64,000 nt of DNA from Siphonodentalium dalli (taxonomy: Eukaryota > Mollusca > Scaphopoda > Gadilida > Siphonodentaliidae): positions 38,492,426-38,556,425 of the forward strand of contig CP136064.1 in assembly GCA_032622095.1 (NCBI GenBank), written 5' to 3'. The translations under genes and the position numbers were made by a program. Shown piece after piece: positions 25,501 to 29,520 of this stretch (positions within the stretch are counted from its first letter, which is position 1; every line of letters starts with the position of its first letter). The notes beneath the pieces were generated by a model, which had not been told where the DNA came from, searched no databases, and saw only the letters and a program-made list of their open reading frames with translations.

Positions 25501-28500
25501 GACCTTCATATAAGCCCCATGAAGCCTCGTAAACAGCCCTGTGTGTGGTAGTTGCGGGACCTTCATATAAGCCCCATGAAGCCTCGTAAACAGCCCTGTG
25601 TGTGGTAGTTGCAGGACCTTCATATAAGCCCCATGAAGCCTCGTAAACAGCCCTGTGTGTGGTAGTTGTGCGACCTTCATATAAGCCCCATGAAGCCTCG
25701 TAAACAGCCCTGTGTGTGGTAGTTGCAGGACCTTCATATAAGCCCCATGAAGCCTCGTAAACACCCTGTGTGTGGTAGTTGCGGGACCTTCATATAAGCC
25801 CCATGAAGCCTAATATTAAACAGTGAAGATAAACACCACTGGGCAAGCCTTGAAATAGGGTGTCTGTCATTTGCAGAATGAGGTCCACAGAGGGCGAATT
25901 TAGTGATGCTACCCCGCATAGTGGGCTAGCATCACCAAATTCACCCTCTGGGAACCTCATTCTGCTGAGGTGTAATGACAGACACACTATTTCAAGGCTT
26001 ACCACTGGGTAATCATCTCTTAACCCTTCCATGACTGGAGCTTCCTGAAAATTTGCGAAAACCTTGTGCCAATGCATTCTCTTATATATGCGAGTCTCCC
26101 ATAGAATGGCCCATATCTCACATATACCAATTCCCGTCTTGTTTATTTTCCTTTTGTCAACATTTATATTGTTCATCAGAGTCTGTTGCATCTTCAGCAT
26201 GCGTGACCCTCATATGAGAATGCAGAATTTGCTGGAGCATCTATCACAGAGGAAGACTATATTGGTTTTTTTTTTTTTTTTTAGCTCATACCTATTATGT
26301 TCTTAAGTGGCCACTGAAGACATAGCAAAACTCAAATTTCTTGTATTGGTGAAAAAAATGATAGTCATAGGCCTCACAAAACTCTGCTTAACCACGTTGG
26401 TCACATGGGTGACTTGGGGGTTCATTCCCTTCTTGTGTCGTCGGTTTAAGTTACTGCGTATTGTAGTTTTTTAGTTGCATTCCTTGTATGGAAACTCGGA
26501 TGCATATGTTGGTGGTCCGGCAAATGGGTTTGGCCGGGAAGTTGATAGAGGAGAGGCATTTGTTTTAGTTGATGACAAATGGCAGGATATATTCAGCAAT
26601 GTGTCTGAATCCTCTATAGAAATCGACAATACTTCCATCCCAGAGTACATTCCGAAAAGAGGATAAATAAAAGTTTAGGTCAAGATAAACTCTTAAATTG
26701 AAATGAAATTTATCATGATTAATCAGTGATATATGTGGTGTTACTGGTACTGTACCACAACTAGCAATTGGAAATGTGTCGTAATGACTGCGAAGAATGT
26801 GTTTACTAATGCAAATTCTGCAGTTAAATGACAAGGCATCAGCATTGAACTGGGGCATTTGATCGGATGCAAACAAAAATCCAAACATAATATCAGAGGG
26901 GCACCGTAGCATTTTCGACTCATTTCAAGAGGTGTCTCTTGGGACTTAGGCATGAAACATGATCAAGACCGGTGGCCTGAGAGTGAGGAGCCTGAAATTA
27001 AGACACGCGATTGATGTGTATTAATTGTAATTAGTTGATAACATTTATCTCACCTTCGTCTGTCCAAAATGCCGCTTATCGTTGGTGACCTATTTTCTGG
27101 ATCTTAAAGGAACCGTGACATTGGCGAATGCATACCATGTCCAAAACTGAATTCAAACCAGTTATCACGGGGCAGGCACGACCGCATGAGCTTTAACCAA
27201 TATATTTTGTTACCTGGATTTTTTAGAACATATTGTGTGGATGTTTTCTTTCAAGCTGTTCCAGTTACCATACTTCTTGCATTCATTGCAGAGGAAATGG
27301 CCTGTAAAGAAAAACAAATTAATACCCTCCTTTGATGGACCAATGATAATTTTCCAGAATTCACTTGTCTACAAAATTACAGTTTTTCATCTCATTTAGG
27401 CATTAAAAATAAATAATTTTGCATTGAATTACCTGAACATTTCCATGACTGGAGCTTCCTGAAATTTTGCAAAAACCCTGTGCCAATGCATTCTCTTATA
27501 AATGCGAGTCTCCCATAAGGGACTCGCTGTCTCGCATATATAAAAGAATACATTGGCCTAACAATATTTACCTTGACCTTGTAAGCCATTGCATTTTGTT
27601 ATATATATGAGGCTCCCTATGGGAGACTGGCATATATAAGAGAATGCACTGGCACAGGATCTTTAATGATGCACCAGCACAGCACCCATCATGAAAAAAT
27701 CTAACATATATCTAGATGTCAAGAAGCTATCGCAGATATTATTCAGTAAAATTACATCTTTCTGAGTTTCCAATACTAGCTCAACTATGTTCTGAGACAT
27801 GGCTATATATTTTACTTTCAGAATACTTCATATCACCTGAACAGTTTACGTTCTACAAAATATGTGGTAACTAGCAAGCCTGCAAATAGTGTGCCCGTCA
27901 TTTACAGAATGAGGTCACCAGAGGGTGAATTTAGTGATGCTATCCCACACATCAGGCCAACATCACCGAATACACCATCTAAGGACCTCATTCTCCTTAG
28001 GCCTCATCTTCTGGGAAGTATCTATAGTCCCAAACTAGAGGTGTGACTGTCCCAATGGGACTACGGATACCCCCCTGTTTTGAAAATACTAAGATGTTTC
28101 ACATGTCAGTAAACATTTAGTTAAAATAAAAAAATAACAGTTCCCATTGCAGGTGTACAACCATAACCCTAATCTTAAACCTATTGACCAAAAAATGTAG
28201 GAATAAAAGCTTGGACAAAATTATGTATGTTGGGAAAAAAATTCTAAGTCGAAAAAGGGGAATAACTCCACACAAAATATGTCGGACAGACGTCATAATC
28301 GCAGGTGCACAGGTTCCCATGGTACTAAATATCAGTGCCAAGATTAAAAAACATTGACCGAAAAATGTAGGAATAAAAGCTCGGACAAAATTATGCATGT
28401 TGCAAAAAAAGTTTCTAAGTCGAAAAAGGGGGATAACTCCACCAAAAAATGTCGGACAGACGTCATAGTCGCAGGTGCACAAGTTCCCATGGTACTAAAT

Positions 28501-29490
28501 ATCTGTGCCACGTTTTAAAAAAATTGACCGAAAAATGTAGGAATAAAAGCTCGGACAAAAGTATACATGTTGCGAAAAAATTCTAAGTCGAAAAAGGGGG
28601 GATAACTCCAGCAAAAAAGTCCGACAGACGTCATAATCGCAGGTGCACAGGTTCCCATGGTGGTTGATGTCTGTGCCAAGTTTCACGGAAATTGATAAAA
28701 AAACGACTGAGAAAAACTCCGGACAAATTTGTGTCCACGGACGGACGGACAAGCTGACTCCAGTATACCCCCCCTAACTTCGTTGAGGGGGGTATAATTA
28801 ACATTATTTTAGTTACTTTTTCCCTTCTGGGAAATTTCTATATCCCCTAATTTGCAGAAGATAAAATGTATAATCGATGTGACTAATCAGTGAACATCAC
28901 CAACTTCAACTGGGGAACTTCAATCTGATCATAGGTCTCCCATAAAAGTTGAGGCCCAAGCAGAATGAGGTTCCCAGACGGTGAATTTGATGACGCTAGC
29001 CCAGTATGCAAATCAATAAATTTACCCTTTTGGGGACCTCATTCTGCAAATGTCAGACAAACTATTTGCAAGCTTGGCAACCAGCAAAACCTGCCTTACC
29101 TGTTTTCATGTTCACAAAAAGTTTTCCTTTCTTGTTGTCCTTGTTAACTCCTAGTTTGGGACATGTCATTGACAGACATGTGTAACCCTTCTCAAACTTG
29201 ATGTTCTTTGCCGTTAAGAAATTAGAAATGTGACCGAGTGATACTGACACCTCAGGACAACTGGTAGAAGTAGAAAATATCCTCCTATTGGTACAGAGAT
29301 GAACGAGTGAAGGAACAAATTTGTCCAGAATGCCAGCTGTGGAGTCTTTCATATATTGCCTATTAACTTTATGATAAAATGGCGAGAATTGGCTAGGATT
29401 AACTCCAGGAGTTCTTTTTAGACTAATCCCTGCTTCTTTGAGAATATTTCTGGTATACAAAATTTGCTGGTAAGAGAATGAAGTCTTCAT
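1457..29490 (-). CDS. TWNK: Twinkle mitochondrial DNA helicase, 12 exons, 3' end outside window
   Basis: Twinkle is the hexameric 5'-3' helicase that unwinds mitochondrial DNA for POLG. I assembled twelve coding exons by reading GT-AG borders (one GC-AG) on the minus strand. Phases join without a break and give 625 codons. The family order is intact: an N-terminal basic presequence, a Cys-rich region (C105, C110, C135, C138), a degenerate TOPRIM-like region (residues about 205-370), a linker, then the RecA-like helicase core with Walker [10 protein letters not shown] (K442) and Walker B HVIVDN (D537). Human Twinkle has 684 residues, so roughly the last 60-80 residues are missing; they should lie left of position 1457. 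The ATG at 29490 is preceded by a possible acceptor (TATTTTAG, ending at 29520), so a 5' UTR intron is likely. Introns are packed with MITEs. Confidence 0.95.
1630..2100. mobile_element. TTAA-flanked piggyBac-like MITE (GTGCC type)
   Basis: It starts TTAACCCTTTGAGTGCCAGG and ends CCTGGCACTGAAAGGGTTAA. TTAA at both ends is the piggyBac target. Inside are the 69-bp hairpin (1679-1747) and a GGCCGATTTTACAGGCC segment. The ORF at 1636-1944 reads through the terminal repeat and hairpin and is not a gene. Confidence 0.8.
2171..2317. mobile_element. CAAGCCTTG-family MITE, single-stem copy
   Basis: GTGTGCCTGTCATTTGCAGA with complement at the right end, and one central stem. Its terminal repeat has drifted (GCCTGAGTTTAG / CTATAATCAGGC). 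Confidence 0.65.
2690..3530. mobile_element. Tandem-repeat element, GTCCCCCGAC type, copy 1
   Basis: Left part GTCCCCCGACAATGTGGCAA, then about four units of roughly 170 bp carrying GGAGTTGATTACACCATGAA, then a GGACGGACAGACGGA run and TATAGTCCCCCGA. The copy at 51095-51805 lies in the opposite orientation. The architecture resembles oyster pearl/HINE-type Helitron relatives. Confidence 0.6.
3881..4133. mobile_element. Palindromic hAT-like MITE (CAAGCCTTG family), copy 1
   Basis: Terminal repeats CAAGCCTTGAAATAG and CTATTTCAAGGCCTG; exact 8-bp duplication ATTCTGTC (3873-3880 and 4134-4141). The whole element is palindromic, and each half contains its own stem (GAATGAGGTCCCCAGAGGGT and complement). 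It is inserted in an older TTAA-type MITE. Confidence 0.85.
4283..4301. repeat. Homopolymer run of 19 C
   Basis: A pure C/G run in TWNK intron 11. It can form G-quadruplex/i-motif structures and is prone to length error in sequencing. A shorter run is at 729-738. Confidence 0.9.
4410..4749. mobile_element. TTAA-flanked MITE with ACGACATATATGTCGT palindromes
   Basis: TTAACCCTTTGG...CCAAAGGGTTAA. Near the left end are a perfect 16-bp palindrome ACGACATATATGTCGT (4430-4445) and a variant (ATGACATATATGTCGT). Near the right end are three TGACGT motifs. It is non-coding and lies in TWNK intron 11. Confidence 0.75.
4878..5066 (-). CDS. TWNK: TWNK exon 11 (Walker B)
   Basis: The exon has 189 bp between ATTTCAG and GTATCG, phase 0 to 0. 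It encodes [20 protein letters not shown] and ends [20 protein letters not shown]. It carries the Walker B aspartate (D537) and the conserved histidine after it (HPRK). Confidence 0.97.
5453..5567 (-). CDS. TWNK: TWNK exon 10
   Basis: The exon has 115 bp between TCTTGCAG and GTAAGT, phase 2 to 0. It encodes [20 protein letters not shown] then [11 protein letters not shown], matching human [20 protein letters not shown]. Confidence 0.96.
5630..5800. mobile_element. Possible pogo/Tigger-type MITE
   Basis: ACAGTAATAGCTCTCCAAAC with repeated CTCTCCAAACTGAAC-type words and a drifted inverted partner (CTCTGGAAACCGAACC). This resembles pogo-family ends in style. The boundaries are uncertain. Confidence 0.3.
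5801..6851. other. TWNK intron 9, no feature recognised
   Basis: AT-rich DNA with frames of 60-108 codons on both strands (6042-6562) but no domain. A short (AC)n tract lies at about 5793-5807. Confidence 0.5.
6852..7480. mobile_element. Interspersed element family A, copy 2 (divergent)
   Basis: It shares GGCCAAAAAAAAA, GAGGGAGGGAGG, a GCATGGA segment, TATAATGCCCCTGAC and CCTTTCAATTGT blocks in the same order as 50279-50973, but with many differences. It is therefore an older insertion. Confidence 0.65.
8339..8600. mobile_element. TTAA-type MITE with two hairpins (CATGA type)
   Basis: It starts GTAACCCTTTCATGAT and ends AGTCATGGAAGGGTTAA. It holds two hairpins (8389-8455 and 8483-8550) of the CTCCCATAGGGA loop type. 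Its right TTAA is shared with the next element. Confidence 0.7.
8597..9460. mobile_element. TTAA-type MITE (TTTACTAAA type) holding a Helitron-like insertion
   Basis: The ends are TTAACCCTTCTTTACTAAAA and TTCATTATGGAAAGGGTTAA. Other copies (about 15612-15893, 17222-17488, 62855-63130, 63316-63559) show the uninterrupted form, in which ...GGATTCTCCCATTCAGTTAT... is continuous. Here that sequence is split by the insertion at 8638-9426. Confidence 0.7.
8638..9426 (-). mobile_element. Helitron-like element with four tandem units, copy 1
   Basis: Read on the minus strand, it ends with a small hairpin (GTCCCATTGGGAC), about 10 bases, then CTAG followed by host T. This matches the Helitron 3' end rule. 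The other end holds a G/C palindrome (CCCCCAAC...GTTGGGGG). Between them are about four units of about 180 bp, each with GCAGGTGCACAGGTTCCCAT and a GTCGAAAAAGGGG-type block. Confidence 0.65.
9498..9571 (-). CDS. TWNK: TWNK exon 9 (short helicase exon)
   Basis: The exon has 74 bp between TTCTGCAG and GTACAT, phase 0 to 2. It encodes [20 protein letters not shown] then NQFAR, matching human [20 protein letters not shown]. It lies between two TTAA elements, with only about 30-40 bp of intron on either side free of repeats. Confidence 0.94.
9603..10002. mobile_element. TTAA-flanked MITE (ACCCAACAG type) with the dual-hairpin cassette
   Basis: The ends are TTAACCCTTTACCCAACAG and TGTTGGGTAAAGGGTTAA. 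Inside are two perfect hairpins (9633-9701 and 9781-9849) bounded by CCCTGTGCC and GGCACAGGG. It lies about 30 bp from TWNK exon 9. Confidence 0.8.
9628..9854. repeat. Dual-hairpin cassette (reference copy)
   Basis: Two palindromes of about 69 bp in opposite orientation, separated by about 80 bp of A/T-rich DNA. Outer borders are CCCTGTGCC and GGCACAGGG. Each stem reads CCAATGCATTCTCTTATATA to the loop, which is CGACCTATGGTCG or its complement. Other hairpins: 1679, 8389, 8483, 16163, 16626, 17012, 21468, 25006 (half), 26067 (half), 27482, 27585, 56980, 57076, 58560, 58847, 62470. Confidence 0.8.
10436..11130. mobile_element. Inverted-repeat element with arms of about 95 bp
   Basis: The left arm (10436-10526) and right arm (11036-11130) are complementary, sharing GACCGCCCCATTGCCATGTC and ATGACATGAGTTACG. 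The left arm edge is interrupted by MITE copy 2. The interior holds a minus-strand frame (10786-11049, [17 protein letters not shown]...) of unknown nature, starting inside the right arm. Confidence 0.6.
10527..10747. mobile_element. Palindromic hAT-like MITE (CAAGCCTTG family), copy 2
   Basis: CAAGCCTTG...CAAGGCTTG with exact 8-bp duplication GTTACGCC on both sides. It is inserted within the inverted-repeat element at 10436-11130. The second internal stem is shortened. Confidence 0.85.
11235..11369 (-). CDS. TWNK: TWNK exon 8 (Walker A)
   Basis: The exon has 135 bp, phase 0 to 0, between TTTCTAG and GTGAGT. It starts [20 protein letters not shown] and contains [20 protein letters not shown]. 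The P-loop lysine is residue 442. This is the most conserved part of the gene. Confidence 0.98.
11683..11824. mobile_element. Tc1/mariner-type foldback MITE, short copy
   Basis: TA-CAGTAATGCCCTAAATAA...TTATTTAGGGCATTACTG-TA. It shares AACAAGCCATATTTCC and AATTCTGCTGTGGTTAAGGA with the long copy at 32588. One arm is partly deleted. Confidence 0.7.
12112..12480. mobile_element. Palindromic derivative of family D
   Basis: The ends are inverted repeats: TATGCTGTTAAAATAGTCAC on the left and TCTGACTATATTAACAGCAT on the right. The middle is a long inverted repeat around TAGTATGTTATTGTCAA and TTGTTATGTAAACAAAA. It looks like a foldback made from one end of family D. Confidence 0.6.
13942..14280 (-). 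CDS. THAP-domain zinc finger protein (112 codons)
   Basis: The frame starts [11 protein letters not shown] and shows the C2CH THAP module: C5, C10, C61 and H64 (CSVHF), with HSFP at 23-26, W35 (RDIW) and a conserved SRICSVHF stretch. THAP domains bind DNA and occur in host regulators and P-type transposases. The C-terminal 40 residues are basic (RRQLRRD, KRTPTR) and the frame stops soon after, so it is either a short protein or the first exon of a longer one. An in-frame ATG at 14322 would add 14 residues, but the domain start favours 14280. No transposase catalytic domain was seen nearby. Confidence 0.7.
   Translation of the reverse strand: MPNKCSVFGCGRYSDSQLGIILHSFPNDVRLRDIWRDFCGKPIVQNKKLLKWLPTKWSRICSVHFKKRCFEHNANTLGPNSGYRRQLRRDATPTLNKRTPTRMPSQEKRQLP
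14624..14692. promoter_or_regulatory. Two CRE-type palindromes upstream of the THAP ORF
   Basis: TGACGTCA occurs at 14624-14631 and 14685-14692, each next to CATATG/ATATGA, about 345-410 bp upstream of the THAP start. This is the CREB/ATF site. A related TGACGTCA lies in another TTAA element near 4706. Confidence 0.4.
14836..15007 (-). CDS. TWNK: TWNK exon 7 (linker to helicase domain)
   Basis: The exon has 172 bp between AATTATAG and GTAAGA. It encodes [20 protein letters not shown] and [20 protein letters not shown], matching the human linker ([21 protein letters not shown]). In Twinkle this region mediates hexamer formation. Confidence 0.95.
15260..15513. mobile_element. Palindromic hAT-like MITE (CAAGCCTTG family), copy 3
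   Basis: A full double-stem copy. TATCATGTT flanks both sides, with one extra G on the right. The internal stems are nearly perfect, so it is probably young. Confidence 0.8.
15612..15893. mobile_element. TTAA-type MITE (TTTACTAAA type), uninterrupted copy
   Basis: TTTCTTTACTAAATGGATTC at the left and ATTAAAGAAAGGATGAATCC at the right, with the hairpin AAATGTTCAGATAAAAGTTC / complement (15774-15835, loop word CTATGGTCGC). The terminal TTAA is mutated. It shows the intact form of the host element disrupted at 8597-9460. Confidence 0.6.
15910..16283. mobile_element. TTAA-flanked piggyBac-like MITE (GTGCC type), copy 2
   Basis: TTAACCCTTTCAGTGCCACG at the left and GGCACCCAAAGGGTTAA at the right. 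It contains one 69-bp hairpin (16163-16231). It lies in TWNK intron 6, close to the GC donor of exon 6. Confidence 0.8.
16321..16442 (-). CDS. TWNK: TWNK exon 6, followed by a GC-AG intron
   Basis: The exon has 122 bp and encodes [20 protein letters not shown] and KRCYVIR, matching human [20 protein letters not shown] and KRCFLVR. The only donor that keeps frame with the next exon is ATCAG|GCATGT, a GC donor. A TTAA-flanked MITE ends about 38 bp into the downstream intron. Confidence 0.93.
16576..17129. mobile_element. TTAA-type MITE (CATGA type) with two hairpins and a T-rich tandem middle
   Basis: TTAACCCTTTTATGACGGGA to AGCCATGGAAGGTTTAA. Hairpins are at 16626-16694 and 17012-17081. Between them is a degenerate array of TTTTTATCATTTT / CTTACATTCTTTA units. 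The ORF at 16781-16996 is made only of this array. Confidence 0.7.
17222..17488. mobile_element. TTAA-type MITE (TTTACTAAA type) with GTTCAGATAATAAG hairpin
   Basis: The ends TTTACCCTTTCTATACTGAA and TTAGTATAGAATGGGGTAAA are degenerate inverted repeats. A hairpin of about 66 bp (17377-17442, TTCAGATAATAAGTTCAA with its complement) has the loop word CTATGGTCG. Confidence 0.6.
17728..18262. mobile_element. Non-autonomous element family D, copy 2
   Basis: The segments run in the same order as in 515-1062, from the ATTGCTGTTAACAAAGTCAC start to the TATTCTTGAGG / GGTAACTTTT end. It lies in TWNK intron 5. A third fragment (about 19720-19845) carries only the CGCCACGGTGTTGA...GCTCGGTTC part. Confidence 0.6.
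18674..18830 (-). CDS. TWNK: TWNK exon 5 (degenerate TOPRIM-like fold)
   Basis: The exon has 157 bp between TTTGTCAG and GTATTT. It encodes [20 protein letters not shown] and then [13 protein letters not shown], matching human [20 protein letters not shown] and LTLPRGTTCLPP. This is the primase-like fold that lost its catalytic acids in animals. Confidence 0.95.
19073..19488. mobile_element. MITE with AAGGCCCACTTAATTTTC ends
   Basis: AAGGCCCACTTAATTTTC at the left and GAAAATTAAATGGGCCTT at the right. It is about 0.4 kb and non-coding, in TWNK intron 4. Confidence 0.6.
19905..20130 (+). pseudogene. Retroelement C-terminal coding fossil (probably Penelope-like)
   Basis: A short frame reads [21 protein letters not shown]-stop. 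The LNRDRG motif is typical of the C-terminal part of Penelope-like polyproteins. A few bases later an out-of-frame run reads [14 protein letters not shown]. Stops and frameshifts show it is dead. The Penelope assignment is from motif memory only. Confidence 0.35.
20491..21587. mobile_element. TTAA-flanked piggyBac-like MITE (GTGCC type), copy 3, interrupted by another TTAA element
   Basis: The ends are TTAACCCTTTCAGTGCCAGG and CCTGGCACTGAAAGGGTTAA. It contains the 69-bp hairpin (21468-21536). Its interior is split at GGTATGCTTAA / TTAAGCAATC by a second element (20616-21254). The uninterrupted copy at 1630-2100 shows a single TTAA at that place. Confidence 0.85.
20616..21254. mobile_element. 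Nested TTAA element with AGGGGTACTGTA ends
   Basis: The ends are TTAAAGGGGTACTGTACCCC and TGTACAGTACCCCTTTAA, both with TTAA. It is inserted into the TTAA of an older element. A minus-strand open frame (20825-21088, 87 codons, [14 protein letters not shown]...) matches nothing I recognise and may be chance. Confidence 0.8.
21766..23402. repeat. Minisatellite array, 11 units of 147-160 bp
   Basis: The word TACCCCGTGTACCCATG recurs near 21800, 21960, 22107, 22264, 22422, 22570, 22730, 22889, 23047, 23202 and 23350. Units come in two lengths that differ by TAACTAATAGGT. The long minus-strand frames here (21668-22333, 22470-22799 and others) are open only because of the repetition. Confidence 0.9.
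23770..23880. mobile_element. CAAGCCTTG-family MITE fragment
   Basis: The stem GGTCCCCAGAGGTTGAATTT...AAATTCATCCCCTTAGGACC is recognisable, without terminal repeats. It lies 42 bp from TWNK exon 4. Confidence 0.5.
23923..24092 (-). CDS. TWNK: TWNK exon 4
   Basis: The exon has 170 bp between ATTACAG and GTAAGA and goes from phase 0 to phase 2. It encodes [16 protein letters not shown], matching the human stretch DDTLKRFSVRY, then a region ending in RETAIPK (human YEETTIPR). Confidence 0.92.
24318..24388. mobile_element. CAAGCCTTG-family MITE end fragment
   Basis: Only the right terminal part (GGGGACCTCATTCTACAAAT to TTTCAAGGCTTG) is left. It is followed directly by the 70-bp tandem array. 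Confidence 0.55.
24392..24654. repeat. Tandem array of about 70-bp units, 4 copies
   Basis: Each unit starts GGGACCCAAGGTACTCACAG and ends AACATCACCACTAAA. Starts are near 24394, 24461, 24534 and 24592. The units are degenerate and vary in length (58-73 bp). It lies in TWNK intron 3. Confidence 0.8.
24964..25102. mobile_element. Short TTAA-type MITE (CATGA type)
   Basis: TTAGCCCTTCCATGACTGAA to CCCGTCACGAAAGGGTTAA, with half a hairpin (25006-25057). It lies in TWNK intron 3. Confidence 0.65.
25231..25366 (-). CDS. TWNK: TWNK exon 3
   Basis: The exon has 136 bp between TTTTCAG and GTATTA and goes from phase 2 to phase 0. It encodes a poorly conserved linker ([12 protein letters not shown]... 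ending ISSFHLE). Its identity rests on exact phase fit, splice sites and gene order rather than strong similarity. Confidence 0.85.
25466..25808. repeat. 57-bp tandem array, 6 copies
   Basis: The unit carries GCCTCGTAAACAGCCCTGTG and GACCTTCATATAAGCCCCAT. The period is 57 bp, i.e. 19 codons, so an open minus-strand frame of repeated peptides ([19 protein letters not shown]) appears. The units are nearly identical. The array is about 100 bp from TWNK exon 3, in intron 2. Confidence 0.9.
25844..26000. mobile_element. Palindromic hAT-like MITE (CAAGCCTTG family), copy 4, one stem lost
   Basis: ACCACTGGG flanks both sides. One internal stem is deleted, so the element is 157 bp. The minus-strand frame 25790-26200 is read-through of this element. 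Confidence 0.8.
26020..26104. mobile_element. Truncated TTAA-type MITE (CATGA type)
   Basis: TTAACCCTTCCATGACTGGA followed by one hairpin arm (from 26067), which breaks off at TCTCCCATAG, the hairpin apex. Confidence 0.6.
26475..26912. other. Overlapping unrecognised frames in TWNK intron 2
   Basis: The plus frame 26475-26666 ends ...[20 protein letters not shown]... PKRG, and the minus frame 26565-26912 begins [17 protein letters not shown]. Both look non-repetitive, but I recognise no family. They could be decayed transposon exons. Only one strand, at most, can be real. Confidence 0.25.
27214..27301 (-). CDS. TWNK: TWNK exon 2 (second half of zinc-ribbon-like region)
   Basis: The exon has 88 bp between TTTACAG and GTAACA and runs from phase 1 to phase 2. 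It encodes [14 protein letters not shown], which resembles the second CXXC half of phage-type primase zinc ribbons. Human Twinkle keeps only HFLC here. Confidence 0.93.
27437..27700. mobile_element. Decayed TTAA-type MITE (CATGA type) with two hairpins
   Basis: TTTCCATGACTGGAGCTTCC to ACCCATCATGAAAAA. Hairpins are at 27482-27557 and 27585-27653. The TTAA ends are mutated. Confidence 0.6.
27872..28012. mobile_element. CAAGCCTTG-family MITE fragment
   Basis: Sequence from GTGCCCGTCATTTACAGAAT through the stem to GGACCTCATTCTCC. The right terminal repeat was lost. Confidence 0.55.
28034..28793 (-). mobile_element. Helitron-like element with four tandem units, copy 2
   Basis: It has the same structure and nearly the same sequence as 8638-9426. 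It again ends CTAG followed by host T on the minus strand, with the CCCCCTAACTTCGTTGAGGG palindrome at the other end. It lies in TWNK intron 1. Confidence 0.65.
28950..29077. mobile_element. CAAGCCTTG-family MITE fragment beside the TWNK exon 1 donor
   Basis: Right part with GACCTCATTCTGCAAATGTC and CAAACTATTTGCAAGCTTG, ending 22 bp from the splice donor of TWNK exon 1. Confidence 0.55.
29100..29490 (-). CDS. TWNK: TWNK exon 1 (start codon, presequence, first half of zinc-ribbon-like region)
   Basis: The exon holds 391 coding bases and ends in phase 1 at ACAG|GTAAGG. The first 50 residues are rich in K, R and S with few acids, which fits a mitochondrial presequence. The pair CX4C (CLSMTC, residues 105-110) sits near the end. 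Reading past the donor gives a short false tail ([11 protein letters not shown]), which is intron. A copy of the palindromic MITE family ends about 22 bp into the intron. Confidence 0.93.
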
Positions 29491-29520
29491 TTTGAGAATT
29501 ACTGTTCAAACTTATCCTCC
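29488..29520 (-). promoter_or_regulatory. Possible 5' UTR splice acceptor before the TWNK start codon
   Basis: On the minus strand CTTATATTTTAG|GAGG lies 30 bp before the ATG. This is a fair acceptor (T/A-rich tract then TAG). If used, TWNK has a non-coding first exon further right, possibly near the ABCF3 promoter. No unique donor could be chosen. Confidence 0.35.

Noticed and set aside
25423-25764. Minus-strand ORF with [19 protein letters not shown] repeats
   Set aside because: It is produced by the 57-bp array (19 codons per unit), with no start or splice context of a gene.
28117-28482. Two similar 121-codon minus ORFs (also 8719-9084)
   Set aside because: They are translations of the tandem units of the Helitron-like elements.
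29062-29099. Continuation of TWNK exon 1 as [11 protein letters not shown] then stop
   Set aside because: It reads through a strong donor (ACAG|GTAAGG) into intron. Exon 2 joins in frame and carries the conserved HFLCNEC.
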